Source: Luteimonas wenzhouensis | GTDB taxonomy: Bacteria > Pseudomonadota > Gammaproteobacteria > Xanthomonadales > Xanthomonadaceae | Length of the DNA stretch: 64,000 nt | Assembly: GCF_007859305.1 (NCBI RefSeq) | Contig: NZ_VOHE01000004.1 | Location: 87,232 to 151,231, forward strand | Reading direction: 5' to 3' | Shown here: piece by piece, positions 9,381 to 18,036 of the stretch | Layout of the letters: each line of letters opens with the position of its first letter | Numbering within the stretch: the stretch's first letter is position 1 | Made by a program: the position numbers and the translations under genes | Notes under the pieces: model-generated | What the model was told of the DNA's origin: nothing | Databases searched by the model: none | What the model saw: the letters and a program-made list of their open reading frames with translations, nothing else

Positions 9381-10019
9381 TCAGCGGGCAGCGGCGCGTT
9401 CGCGTTCCATCGCGACCAGGCCGTCGGCGATGCGCAGGCTGTCGTCGAGCGTGCGTGCCTGTACGCGGTACCTGCCGTTGATAATGAGGGTCGGTGTGCC
9501 CTGGATCCCGCTGCGCACGGCGAACGCGTACGCGGCGTTCATCTTTTCGTCAGTCGCCGGGGCGTCCATGGCCGCGGCGACGGCCGCCGGATCCAGGCCC
9601 TCGCCGGCGAGGAACGCCACGATTTCCGCGCGCGAGGCGTTGTGCGCCGGCAGCGTGGCCTCGCGGTGGATCGCGTCGAACACCCGCGGGTGCAGCTCGG
9701 CCGCCCGGCTCAGGGCCTCGAGCGCGAAGTAGCCGCGGGCGTAGGCGTTGTCGGGCTGGTAGGCCGCGGGGACGTGGTACACCCGGACGTCCGCGCCGGC
9801 GCGCCGCGTCCATTGGGCGAGCATCGGCCGGAACCGGTCGCAGTGGCCGCAGGGGTAGGCGAAGACCTCGACCACCTCGATCGTGCCCGGCTCCGGGCGC
9901 CAGCGCTCGCCGCCGGGGATGCGGACATAGTCCACGCCCTCCACCGGCGCCTGCGCGGCCGCCGGCGCGACGGGCGCCAGCGCCAGCAGGCACAGCAGCA
10001 GGGACAGGCGGGTCAGCAC
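9381..10019 (-). CDS. dsbA: Periplasmic thiol:disulfide interchange protein DsbA-like
   Basis: About 212 residues from GTG 10019, which places a signal peptide (LTRLSLLLCLLALAPVAPAAAQ) at the N-terminus; no suitable ATG exists and the ribosome-binding site is weak. The mature protein is a DsbA thioredoxin fold with active site CGHC (VFAYPCGHCDRF), the dipeptide of classical E. coli DsbA, and cis-Pro loop IQGTPTLIINGRYR. It catalyses disulfide formation in the periplasm. It starts 32 bases after the cytochrome c4 stop and precedes the lipoprotein paralogue, so cytochrome c4, both DsbA forms and perhaps the EEP protein appear to be one operon. Confidence 0.82.
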   Translation of the reverse strand: MLTRLSLLLCLLALAPVAPAAAQAPVEGVDYVRIPGGERWRPEPGTIEVVEVFAYPCGHCDRFRPMLAQWTRRAGADVRVYHVPAAYQPDNAYARGYFALEALSRAAELHPRVFDAIHREATLPAHNASRAEIVAFLAGEGLDPAAVAAAMDAPATDEKMNAAYAFAVRSGIQGTPTLIINGRYRVQARTLDDSLRIADGLVAMERERAAAR

Positions 10020-10051
10020 GGGCGCGCAGGGGCCGGCGGCGGCCGGCCGGG

Positions 10052-10933
10052 TCAGCTGCCCTGGGCGTCGGCCTCGGCGGCCGGTTCGGCCGGCTCGGCC
10101 GGTGCGGGGGCGGCGGCGGGCGCCGGGGCGGCCGTCGCGGCCGCTTCCATCGCCGCCAGCGTGGCGGCGTCGGGGCGCTCGTGCAGGCCCTGCAGGTAGC
10201 TGGCCAGGGCCTGGATCTCCTGGTCGCTCAGCGGCGCGGCGATCTGGGCCATGATGTCGAACAGGCGGCGGTCCTGCAGGCTGGTGGTGCCCTGGCGGTA
10301 TTCCTGCAGGCGGCGTTCGACGTAGGCCGCTTCCTGCCCGGCGACGGCCGGGTAGGCGGGGCCCGGGTTGCCGGCGCCGGCCGGACCGTGGCAGGCCAGG
10401 CACGCGGGCACGCCGCGGCTGGCGTCGCCGGCGCGGTAGAGCTTCTCGCCGATCTCGTAGAACTTCATCCCGTCGTAGGGGCCGCCCGCGACCGGGGAGT
10501 CGTCGGCCAGCCCGGCGCCGGCGGCCTTGGTGGCGAAGAACGCGCCCAGGTCGCGCATGTCCTGCGGCGACAGCGGGGTCGCGAACGGGATCATTGCCGC
10601 GGCCATGCCGCTGTTGCGCTCGCCGCTCTTGAACAGGGCCAGCTGCTGGGCGACATAGCGCTCGCTCTGCCCGGCGATGCGCGGGTAGGGCAGGCCGTCG
10701 GGCGGGTTGCCGTCGAGGCCGTGGCAGGCCGCGCAGGGCGCGGCCAGGCTGGCGCCGCGCTCGGGGTCGCCGGCCTGGGTGGTGGCCAGGGCGGCCAGCG
10801 CGCCGCTGTCCAGCGGCGCGACCTCGACCGGCGGGTTCTCCGGCAGCGGCTCGACGGTGGACTGGGCGAACGCGACGGCGCCGGCCACGAGGGCAACGAA
10901 ACCGGCGAAACCGATGGCGCGGGCGTGGCGCAT
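10052..10933 (-). CDS. Cytochrome c4, dihaem
   Basis: 293 residues with a signal peptide (IGFAGFVALVAGAVAFAQ) and two c-type haem sites, CAACH (near residue 66) and CLACH (near 176), each in a similar half-domain. Likely axial Met residues lie in the regions around NSGMAAAMIPF and FDIMAQIAAPL. This duplicated architecture is that of cytochrome c4, which shuttles electrons to terminal oxidases. It departs from the family in having an N-terminal extension before the first domain and an Ala/Pro-rich tail of about 45 residues. It is the first gene of the apparent operon with the two dsbA-like genes and is divergent from engB. Confidence 0.92.
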   Translation of the reverse strand: MRHARAIGFAGFVALVAGAVAFAQSTVEPLPENPPVEVAPLDSGALAALATTQAGDPERGASLAAPCAACHGLDGNPPDGLPYPRIAGQSERYVAQQLALFKSGERNSGMAAAMIPFATPLSPQDMRDLGAFFATKAAGAGLADDSPVAGGPYDGMKFYEIGEKLYRAGDASRGVPACLACHGPAGAGNPGPAYPAVAGQEAAYVERRLQEYRQGTTSLQDRRLFDIMAQIAAPLSDQEIQALASYLQGLHERPDAATLAAMEAAATAAPAPAAAPAPAEPAEPAAEADAQGS

Positions 10934-10989
10934 TGCTTGGCTCCGGGAAAACGGTAACGCGGCCGCCGGGGCGCGGTCGCAAGACCGGG

Positions 10990-11019
10990 ATTATCGCGGT
11001 GGCCCACCGGGACGGTCAA
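10990..11019 (-). promoter_or_regulatory. Candidate sigma-70 promoter of the cytochrome c4/dsbA operon
   Basis: TTGACC (11019-11014) and GATAAT (10995-10990) on the minus strand are 18 bases apart and point to the cytochrome c4 start at 10933. The implied leader is about 50 bases. This is the best consensus-like pair seen in the window. Confidence 0.5.
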
Positions 11020-11080
11020 ACCGGCCCCTGCGCCGTGAGAAGCTAGGCGGCCAAGCCGCCCGTTCCCTGGACCTTTCCGG

Positions 11081-11686
11081 ATGTCGAACCCGTTCGTGCG
11101 CGCCAGCTACCTGCTGGCCGCCCATACCCCCCGGCAGCTGCCGCCCGACGGCGGCGCCGAGGTCGCCTTCGCCGGCCGATCCAACGCCGGCAAGTCCAGT
11201 GCCCTCAACGCCCTGTGCCAGCAGAACGCGCTGGCGCGGGTGTCCAGGACCCCGGGCCGGACCCAGCAGCTGGTGTATTTCGCCCTGCCGCCGCACGAGG
11301 GCAAGTACCTGGTCGACCTGCCGGGCTACGGCTACGCCAGGGTGCCGATGGCCCTGCGCGAGCACTGGCAGGCCTTCATCGACGGCTGGTTCCGGGACCG
11401 GGCCGCGCTGCGCGGACTGGTGGTGGTGATGGACATCCGCCATCCGCTCAAGGACTACGACCAGCAGATGCTCGGCTATGCCGTCCGCCGCGGCCTGCCC
11501 GCGCATGCGCTGCTGACCAAGGCCGACAAGCTCTCGCGCGGCGCCGCCGGCAACGCGGTGCAGGCGGTGCGCCGCCAGCTCGCGGGCGCGTACGGCGACA
11601 GCGTCGGCGTGCAGGCCTTCTCGGCCGAGAACAAGATGGGCGTGGACGAGCTCAGGGCGGTCGTCGCCGGCTGGCTGGAACTCTAG
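11081..11686 (+). CDS. engB: Ribosome biogenesis GTP-binding protein YihA/YsxC/EngB
   Basis: 201-residue TRAFAC GTPase needed for late assembly of the 50S subunit. The G-motifs are in order: GRSNAGKSS (P-loop, near residue 33), the TPGRTQ switch, DLPGYGYA (G3), TKADK (G4) and a SAENK-like G5. Length and layout match the family fully. It is divergent from the cytochrome c4 operon with 147 bases between the two starts. Confidence 0.96.
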   Translation: MSNPFVRASYLLAAHTPRQLPPDGGAEVAFAGRSNAGKSSALNALCQQNALARVSRTPGRTQQLVYFALPPHEGKYLVDLPGYGYARVPMALREHWQAFIDGWFRDRAALRGLVVVMDIRHPLKDYDQQMLGYAVRRGLPAHALLTKADKLSRGAAGNAVQAVRRQLAGAYGDSVGVQAFSAENKMGVDELRAVVAGWLEL

Positions 11687-11814
11687 GCCGGCCCCGGCCG
11701 CGCGGCGCGGCGCCGGCCTGCGCGGTTCCAATCGGTCGCGACAGGTGGTGCACTGGACCCGGCCCGTCCTGCCGGGGGCACGGAGGGGCCGGCGGCCGGC
11801 CGTCGGGGAGAGAC

Positions 11815-14292
11815 ATGCACGCAAACATCCCGTCGCAGCGTTTGCAGGGTCTGCTGGGCACCGATGCCGGCCTGTCGCAGGCCGAGGCCGCGCTGCGCCG
11901 CGCGCACTACGGCCGCAACGACATCGTCGAGGCGCCGCCGCCGACCTGGTGGATGCTGGCGCGCGAGACCCTGCGCGACCCGATGCTGTGGTTCCTGCTG
12001 GGCACCGCGGCGCTGTTCGCCTGGCTGGGCGACCGCGTGGAGGCGACCATCCTGCTGGCCGCTTTGATTCCGCTGGTCGGCATGGACGCCTACCTGCACC
12101 GCCGGACCCAGGCCTCCACCCAGGGCCTGGCCAGCCGTCTGGCCGGCACCGCCCGGGTGCTGCGCGATGGTGCCTGGACCACGCTCCCGTCCGGTGAACT
12201 GGTGCCCGGCGACCTGGTCGAGGTGGGCCCCGGCGAGGCGGTGCCCGCCGACGCCCTGGTGCACGCGGGCGAGGGCCTGCAGGTGGACGAGTCGATGCTC
12301 AGCGGGGAGTCGCTGCCGGTCTCCAAGCAGCCGCTGCCGGCCGGCGCGACGGCCGCCGCGCCGGGGCACTGGATGGCCGCCGGTACGCGCCTGCTCACCG
12401 GGACCGCCCGGATGCGCGTCGCCTACACCGGGGCCGAGACGCTGTACGGCGATATCGTGCGCCTGGCGGTGCAGGGCTCGCATGCGCGCACGCCGCTGCA
12501 GCAGGCGATCGCGCGCCTGGTCGGCGTGCTGCTGGTGGCCGCGCTGGCGATCTGCGTGCTGCTGGCGGCGATCCGGCTGCTCCAGGGCCACGGCCTGGTC
12601 GATGCCCTGCTCAGCGCCGTGACCCTGGCGGTCGCGGCGTTGCCGGAGGAATTCCCGGTGGTGTTCACCTTCTTCCTGGGCGCGGGCGTGTACCGGCTGG
12701 CGCGGCGCCAGGCGCTGGTGCGGCGCGCGGTGGCGGTGGAGAACATCGGCCGGGTCAGCTGCATCTGCTCGGACAAGACCGGGACCATGACCGAAGGCCG
12801 GCTGGCGCTGGTCCACCGGCTGCCGGCTGCAGGGCTGGATGCCGATGCGCTGCTGGGGCTCGCGGCCCTGGCCTGCCGCGGCGACAGCGGCGATCCGCTC
12901 GACGAGGCGATCCTGGCGCTCGTCGCGCCTGCCGCCGAGGGGGCGCCCGGGCCGCTGCGGGTGTTCCCGTTCACCGAGGCGCGCCGGCGCGAAACCGCGC
13001 TCTGGCCGGCGGCCGGCGGCGCGGTGCGGGCGGTCACCAAGGGCGCGCCGGAAACCGTGCTCGCCCTGTGCACCCTGGCCCCGGAAGAGGCCGACGCCTG
13101 GCGCGACCGCGTGGCCGGGCATGCCGACGCGGGGCACAAGGTCATCGCCTTCGCCTCGCGCACGCTGCAGGCCGTCGACCCCGACGCCGCCGAGCCGGAT
13201 GCGGGGTTCGCCTTCGCCGGCCTGCTGGTGTTCGCCGATCCGCTGCGCGCGGGCGTGCGCGAGGCGGTGCGCGCCTGCGACGAGGCCGGCATCCGCGTGA
13301 TCATGGTCACTGGCGACCATCCCGGCACCGCGCGCGCCATCGCCCGCGAGGCGGGGCTGGGCGGAGGCGAGCCGCGGGTCGCGACGATGGACGAACTGGG
13401 GCAGGACGAGGCGGCCCTGGCCGAAGTCGACGTGGTGGCGCGCGCGGTGCCGGCGCAGAAGCTCGAGCTGGTGCAGCGGCTGCAGCGCCAGGGCGAGATC
13501 GTGGCGGTGACCGGCGACGGCGTGAACGATGCGCCGGCCCTGCAGGCGGCCGACATCGGCATCGCGATGGGTGGCTCGGGCTCGCAGAGCAGCCGCGAGC
13601 TGGCCTCGATCGTGCTGCTCGACGACAACTTCCGCACCATCGTGGGTGCGATCGCCGAAGGCCGGCAGCTGTTCCGCAACCTGCAGTCGAGTTTCGCCTA
13701 CCTGCTGGTGGTGCACCTGCCGCTGGTGCTGACCGCGGCGCTGGTGCCGCTGGCGGGCCAGCCGCTGCTGTACCTGCCGATCCACATCGTCTGGCTGGAG
13801 CTGCTGATCCATCCCACCGCGCTGCTGGCGTTCCAGGATCCGCCGCCGCCCGGGCGCATGGCCCCGGCCGACCGGGGCCGGCGCGCCGCCTTCTTCGGGC
13901 GCCGGGCCTGGGCCGCGATCGTGCTCACCGGGCTGGCCGTGACCGCGGCGGTCCTGCTCGCCTATCGCGCCGGACTGGCCGCGGGCGATCCGACGCTCGC
14001 CCGCACCCTGGCCATGGCCACCCTGGTGCTGGCCAGCGTGGCGGCCACCGCGGTGCTGTCGCGGCTGTCCTCGCCCACGGCGCGCGCGGTGGCGCTGGCT
14101 TCGGCGGCTTCGCTGGTGCTGCTGGTCCAGGTGCCGGCGCTGGCCGACTGGGTGCACCTGCGGCCGCTGGGCCCGGGCGAGTGGGCGCTGGCCGCGGTGG
14201 CCGGCCTCGGGACGGGCAGCCTGGCGCAGCTGTCCACCCGCTGGAGCGGACGGCCGCGGCGGCGCGCCCGCGCGCTGGCCGGCGCCGGCTGA
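11815..14292 (+). CDS. P-type cation-transporting ATPase
   Basis: 825 residues with full P-type architecture: N-terminal cation-ATPase domain, two membrane helices near 45-85, actuator domain with MLSGESLPVSK, further helices, phosphorylation motif DKTGTMT (Asp 320), TKGAPE in the nucleotide domain, MVTGDHPGT, GDGVNDAP (near 567) and about six C-terminal helices. The M4 ion-binding motif reads ALPEEFP instead of the PEGLP usual in Ca2+, Mg2+ or H+ pumps, and no N-terminal heavy-metal domain is present. It resembles the bacterial P2/P3-like group of unknown ion specificity. It is 128 bases after engB on the same strand but not obviously linked to it. The ion cannot be called. Confidence 0.88.
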   Translation: MHANIPSQRLQGLLGTDAGLSQAEAALRRAHYGRNDIVEAPPPTWWMLARETLRDPMLWFLLGTAALFAWLGDRVEATILLAALIPLVGMDAYLHRRTQASTQGLASRLAGTARVLRDGAWTTLPSGELVPGDLVEVGPGEAVPADALVHAGEGLQVDESMLSGESLPVSKQPLPAGATAAAPGHWMAAGTRLLTGTARMRVAYTGAETLYGDIVRLAVQGSHARTPLQQAIARLVGVLLVAALAICVLLAAIRLLQGHGLVDALLSAVTLAVAALPEEFPVVFTFFLGAGVYRLARRQALVRRAVAVENIGRVSCICSDKTGTMTEGRLALVHRLPAAGLDADALLGLAALACRGDSGDPLDEAILALVAPAAEGAPGPLRVFPFTEARRRETALWPAAGGAVRAVTKGAPETVLALCTLAPEEADAWRDRVAGHADAGHKVIAFASRTLQAVDPDAAEPDAGFAFAGLLVFADPLRAGVREAVRACDEAGIRVIMVTGDHPGTARAIAREAGLGGGEPRVATMDELGQDEAALAEVDVVARAVPAQKLELVQRLQRQGEIVAVTGDGVNDAPALQAADIGIAMGGSGSQSSRELASIVLLDDNFRTIVGAIAEGRQLFRNLQSSFAYLLVVHLPLVLTAALVPLAGQPLLYLPIHIVWLELLIHPTALLAFQDPPPPGRMAPADRGRRAAFFGRRAWAAIVLTGLAVTAAVLLAYRAGLAAGDPTLARTLAMATLVLASVAATAVLSRLSSPTARAVALASAASLVLLVQVPALADWVHLRPLGPGEWALAAVAGLGTGSLAQLSTRWSGRPRRRARALAGAG

Positions 14293-14317
14293 GCGGCGGC
14301 ACGCCCGCGGCCCGGGC

Positions 14318-16156
14318 TCAGTCGAGTTCCAGGATCAGCGGCGCGCGGGCCGGCAGGCGCAGCACCTCGCCCAGCGGCATCCGCCGGCCGGTCAGCACGT
14401 CGGTGCCGGTGCGCGCGTCGCCGATCGACCCGGCAAAGCGTCCGAGCGCGAGCGGCGCATCCGCCGGGTTGCGGTTGAGCGCGACCATCACCTTGCGGCC
14501 TTCGTGTTCGCGGAAGTACACGTACACCCCGTCTTCCGGGGCGTAGTGCACGAGGCTGCCCGCGTGCACCGCGGTCGCGCCCTTGCGCCAGTTGAACAGC
14601 CGGCGCACGAACTCCCGGGCCTCGCGCTGCCGTGCGTCCAGGCCCTCGCCGGTGAAGGCGTTGGCCGCGTCGCCGGCCCAGCCGCCGGGCATGTCCGCGC
14701 GCAGCTGGCCGTCGTGGCGTTCGGCCGGGCCGCGCAGCAGCACCTCCGAACCGTAGTAGAACTGCGGCACACCGCGGATGGTCGCGACCCAGGCCAGGCC
14801 GAGTTTCCACAGCCCGAGGTCGCCGTCGACGTGGGCCAGCAGCCGGGTGGTGTCGTGGTTTTCGGCAAACACCACCAGCGCGCCAGGGTCCGGATACAGG
14901 AAGTCGTTGGCCAGCGCCTCGTACAGTGGCATCCAGCCGCTTTCCCAGGTGTCCGGCCGCAGCAGCGCATCGCGCAGGGCGATGTGGGTGGGGAAGTCCA
15001 TCATGCTGGTCATGTGCGGCACGTGGCCGCTGGCGTTGGCCTTGCCGCGCTGCCAGTGGGCGACGATCGCCGGGTTCGGGCTCCACTCCTCGCCGACCAT
15101 GTCGAAGTCGGGGTATTCGTCCATCACCGCTTTCGCCCACCGCGACAGGAAGTCCGCGTCGGCGTAGCCGAAGGTGTCCTCGCGGATGCCGGCCAGGCCG
15201 GCGTACTCGATCCACCACAGGGTGTTCTGGACCAGGTAACGTGCCAGGTGCGGATTGCGCTGGTTGAGGTCGGGCATGGCCTCGACGAACCAGCCGTCGG
15301 TGAAGCCGGCGCGGTCGCCGGGCGCGGCGTAGGGGTCCTGGATCGTGGTGCGGCGGTGGTTGGTGGGGACGAAGCGGCCGCCGTGGTTGATCCAGTCGCG
15401 GCTGGGCAGGTCGCGCATCCACCAGTGCTCCGAGCCGATGTGGTTGAGCACCACGTCCATGATGATGCCGATGCCGTGTTCGCGGGCCTCGCGCGCCAGC
15501 GCGCGGAAGTCCTCGTTGCTGCCCATGCGCGGGTCGACCCTGTACAGGTCGGTGATCGCGTAGCCGTGGTAGGAGGTGGAGGCCTGGTCGTTCTCCAGCA
15601 CCGGCGTGGGCCAGATGCGGGTGAAGCCGAGGCTGGCGATGTAGTCCAGGTGTGCGCGGATGCCGGCCAGGTCGCCGCCGTGGCGGCCATCCGGATCGGC
15701 GCGGTTGGCGCCCTCGCGCATGCCGGCGACGGTGTCGTTGGACGGATCGCCGTTGGCGAAGCGGTCGGGGGTGATCAGGTAGATTGCGTCGCGGGTCTTG
15801 AACCCGCGCGGTGGCGCGGGCTCGCGCGCGTCGATGCGCCAGGGATGCCGGGCGACCACCGCGTCCCCGTCGAGCAGCTCGATCGCCAGTTCGCCAGGCG
15901 CGGCGTCCTCGTCGATGGCCACGGTGACGAACAGGTAGTTCGGACTGTCCAGCGCGGCGGTGCCCAGCACCCGCACCCCGGGATGGGTGGTGCGTGCCTG
16001 CAGGGCCGCGATGTCGCGGCCGTGCAGCATCAGCTCCACTTCACTGTGGCGCATGCCCACCCACCAGTTGGCCGGCTCCACCCGCGCGAGCGTGGCGGCG
16101 TGCAGCGGGGCGAGCCAGGCCAGCAGCAGGCAGGCGAGCAGGGCGATCGGCCTCAT
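14318..16156 (-). CDS. Periplasmic GH13 amylase (cyclomaltodextrinase/neopullulanase-like)
   Basis: 612 residues. A signal peptide (IALLACLLLAWLAPLHA) is followed by an N-terminal immunoglobulin-like domain of the cyclomaltodextrinase type (VEPANWWVGMRHSEVELML), then the catalytic barrel with YLITPDRFANGD, DVVLNHIGSEH, GIREDTFGYAD (nucleophile Asp in region III), GEEWSPNP (acid/base Glu) and FAENHDTTR (His-Asp of region VII). It ends in a short C-terminal beta domain. It should hydrolyse cyclodextrins, pullulan or maltodextrins in the periplasm. The Glu before the nucleophile (IRED) differs from the usual small or aliphatic residue. No transporter or regulator of maltodextrin use is next to it. 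Confidence 0.88.
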   Translation of the reverse strand: MRPIALLACLLLAWLAPLHAATLARVEPANWWVGMRHSEVELMLHGRDIAALQARTTHPGVRVLGTAALDSPNYLFVTVAIDEDAAPGELAIELLDGDAVVARHPWRIDAREPAPPRGFKTRDAIYLITPDRFANGDPSNDTVAGMREGANRADPDGRHGGDLAGIRAHLDYIASLGFTRIWPTPVLENDQASTSYHGYAITDLYRVDPRMGSNEDFRALAREAREHGIGIIMDVVLNHIGSEHWWMRDLPSRDWINHGGRFVPTNHRRTTIQDPYAAPGDRAGFTDGWFVEAMPDLNQRNPHLARYLVQNTLWWIEYAGLAGIREDTFGYADADFLSRWAKAVMDEYPDFDMVGEEWSPNPAIVAHWQRGKANASGHVPHMTSMMDFPTHIALRDALLRPDTWESGWMPLYEALANDFLYPDPGALVVFAENHDTTRLLAHVDGDLGLWKLGLAWVATIRGVPQFYYGSEVLLRGPAERHDGQLRADMPGGWAGDAANAFTGEGLDARQREAREFVRRLFNWRKGATAVHAGSLVHYAPEDGVYVYFREHEGRKVMVALNRNPADAPLALGRFAGSIGDARTGTDVLTGRRMPLGEVLRLPARAPLILELD

Positions 16157-16329
16157 GGTGCGTGTCTCCAGGTTGGAACCGGGCCCGAGGCTAGCGACCG
16201 GATCGCCGCAGGGGAATGCGAGGCGCGATGAATTCGTATGCATCCACCCACCGGCGCGCGCCGAGGCCGCGCGCGCCGGTGGCACGCCTGCGTTCCAGCG
16301 CCGGAATGCCGCGCCGGCCCGCCTCGCCC

Positions 16330-16335
16330 CATAAT
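16330..16335 (+). promoter_or_regulatory. Candidate -10 box upstream of gshA
   Basis: CATAAT about 50 bases before the gshA start, the same type of box seen before other genes here. No convincing -35 was found. Confidence 0.3.
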
Positions 16336-16385
16336 GCGCTGCGACCGCCCGCGTGCCGCGGCACGTGTCCAACCGAGCGATTTGC

Positions 16386-17750
16386 ATGTCCAGCCCCAGC
16401 CACGCAGGCGATACCCCGATCATCCGTCGCGACCAGTTGGCCGCGGTGCTGGCCGACGGCGAAAAGCCGCGCGGGGACTGGCGCATCGGCACCGAGCACG
16501 AGAAGTTCGGCTTCCGCACCGACGACCTGCGGCCCCCCGGGTTCGACGGCGAGCGCGGCATCGAGGCGCTGCTCAAGGGGCTCACCCGCTTCGGCTGGGA
16601 CGCGGTGGAGGAGGGCGGCCGGACGATCGCCCTGTACAAGGACGGCGCCTCGGTGACGCTGGAGCCGGCCGGGCAGCTCGAACTTTCCGGCGCGCCGCTC
16701 GAGCACATCCACCAGACCTGCCGCGAGGTGGGCAGCCACCTGCGCGAGGTGCGCGCGGTGGCCGACGAACTGGGCCTGGGCTTCCTCGGCATGGGCTTCC
16801 AGCCCAAGTGGCGGCGCGAGGACATGCCGTGGATGCCCAAGGGCCGCTACCGGATCATGCGCGAATACATGCCGAAGGTGGGCGGCCTCGGCCTGGACAT
16901 GATGACCCGCACCTGCACCGTGCAGGTCAACCTGGACTACGCCTCCGAAGCCGACATGGTGAAGAAGTTCCGCGTCGCGCTGGCGTTGCAGCCGGTGGCG
17001 ACCGCGCTGTTCGCCGACTCGCCGTTCACCGAAGGCCGGCCCAACGGTTTCCTCAGCTACCGCTCGCACATCTGGACCGACACCGATCCCGACCGCACCG
17101 GCATGCTCGACTTCGTGTTCGAGGACGGCTTCGGCTACGAGCGCTACGTCGAGTACCTGCTCGACGTGCCGATGTATTTCGTCTACCGCGACGGCCGCTA
17201 CATCGACGTGGCCGGCAAGTCGTTCCGCGACTTCCTCGTCGGCCGGCTCGACGTGCTGCCCGGCGAGCTGCCGACCCTGCGCGACTGGAACGACCACATG
17301 ACCACGGCGTTCCCCGAGGTGCGGCTGAAGAAGTACCTGGAGATGCGCGGCGCCGATGGCGGTCCCTGGAACCGGCTGTGCGCGCTGCCGGCGTTCTGGG
17401 TCGGCCTGCTCTACGACGATGCCGCGCTCGACGCGGCCTGGGACCTGGTCAAGGACTTCACTCGCGCCGAGCGGCACGCGCTGCGCGACGGCGTGCCGAA
17501 GCACGCGCTGGGCCTGCCGTTCCGCGGCACCACCGTGCGCGAGCTGGCGCGCCGGGCGCTGGAGATCGCGGCTGCGGGACTGGCCCGGCGCGGCTGCCGC
17601 AACGAATCCGGCGACGACGAGCGCGAATTCCTGGCGCCGCTGCTGGAAGTGGTGGACGCCGGTGAAACCCCGGCCGAGCGCAAGCTCGCGCTCTACCACG
17701 GGCCCTGGCAGGGCGACGTCGACCGGGTGTTCCGCGAGTTCGCCTATTGA
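16386..17750 (+). CDS. gshA: Glutamate-cysteine ligase, plant/alphaproteobacterial type
   Basis: Joins glutamate and cysteine with ATP, the first and rate-limiting step of glutathione synthesis. The 454 residues match the plant-type class (about 450) rather than the E. coli class. Typical blocks are [57 protein letters not shown] and [13 protein letters not shown] chose ATG 16386 (MSSPSHAG); an upstream in-frame start at 16353 adds eleven residues without family resemblance. Glutathione made here is the cofactor of frmA and frmB at 26.6-28.6 kb. It stands alone, with 286 bases before ppc. Confidence 0.93.
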   Translation: MSSPSHAGDTPIIRRDQLAAVLADGEKPRGDWRIGTEHEKFGFRTDDLRPPGFDGERGIEALLKGLTRFGWDAVEEGGRTIALYKDGASVTLEPAGQLELSGAPLEHIHQTCREVGSHLREVRAVADELGLGFLGMGFQPKWRREDMPWMPKGRYRIMREYMPKVGGLGLDMMTRTCTVQVNLDYASEADMVKKFRVALALQPVATALFADSPFTEGRPNGFLSYRSHIWTDTDPDRTGMLDFVFEDGFGYERYVEYLLDVPMYFVYRDGRYIDVAGKSFRDFLVGRLDVLPGELPTLRDWNDHMTTAFPEVRLKKYLEMRGADGGPWNRLCALPAFWVGLLYDDAALDAAWDLVKDFTRAERHALRDGVPKHALGLPFRGTTVRELARRALEIAAAGLARRGCRNESGDDEREFLAPLLEVVDAGETPAERKLALYHGPWQGDVDRVFREFAY

Positions 17751-18036
17751 GACGCGGGGGCCCGGACGGCCGGAGTGTGCGGTCGACGGGCGGCGGGCGC
17801 GGGGGGCACGGTGACCGCGCGGGTGCCTATGGCGTCCGTCAGCCCGTACCGGACCGGCAGCGCCGGGTCGCGGACCCTTGGCCGTCCGGCGACGGTGGCC
17901 AGGACGATCCAGGGCGGCACGGCCGGCCCGTGGTGGCCCTTGCCGGCCGGCGGGGCCGGGCATCGCGGCTGCGCCCGCAAGGTTGCGCCGGCAACGAATG
18001 CTGCGCTGCGTCAGCAAACGCGCTAACGTTTTCCGG

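Noticed and set aside
13068-14546. Open frame overlapping the P-type ATPase in another frame
   Set aside because: Arg/Gly/Ala-rich with no motifs; the ATPase frame contains all catalytic blocks.
17751-18036. Possible riboswitch or small RNA between gshA and ppc
   Set aside because: No conserved RNA motif or strong terminator could be identified by eye; only generic GC-rich foldback potential.
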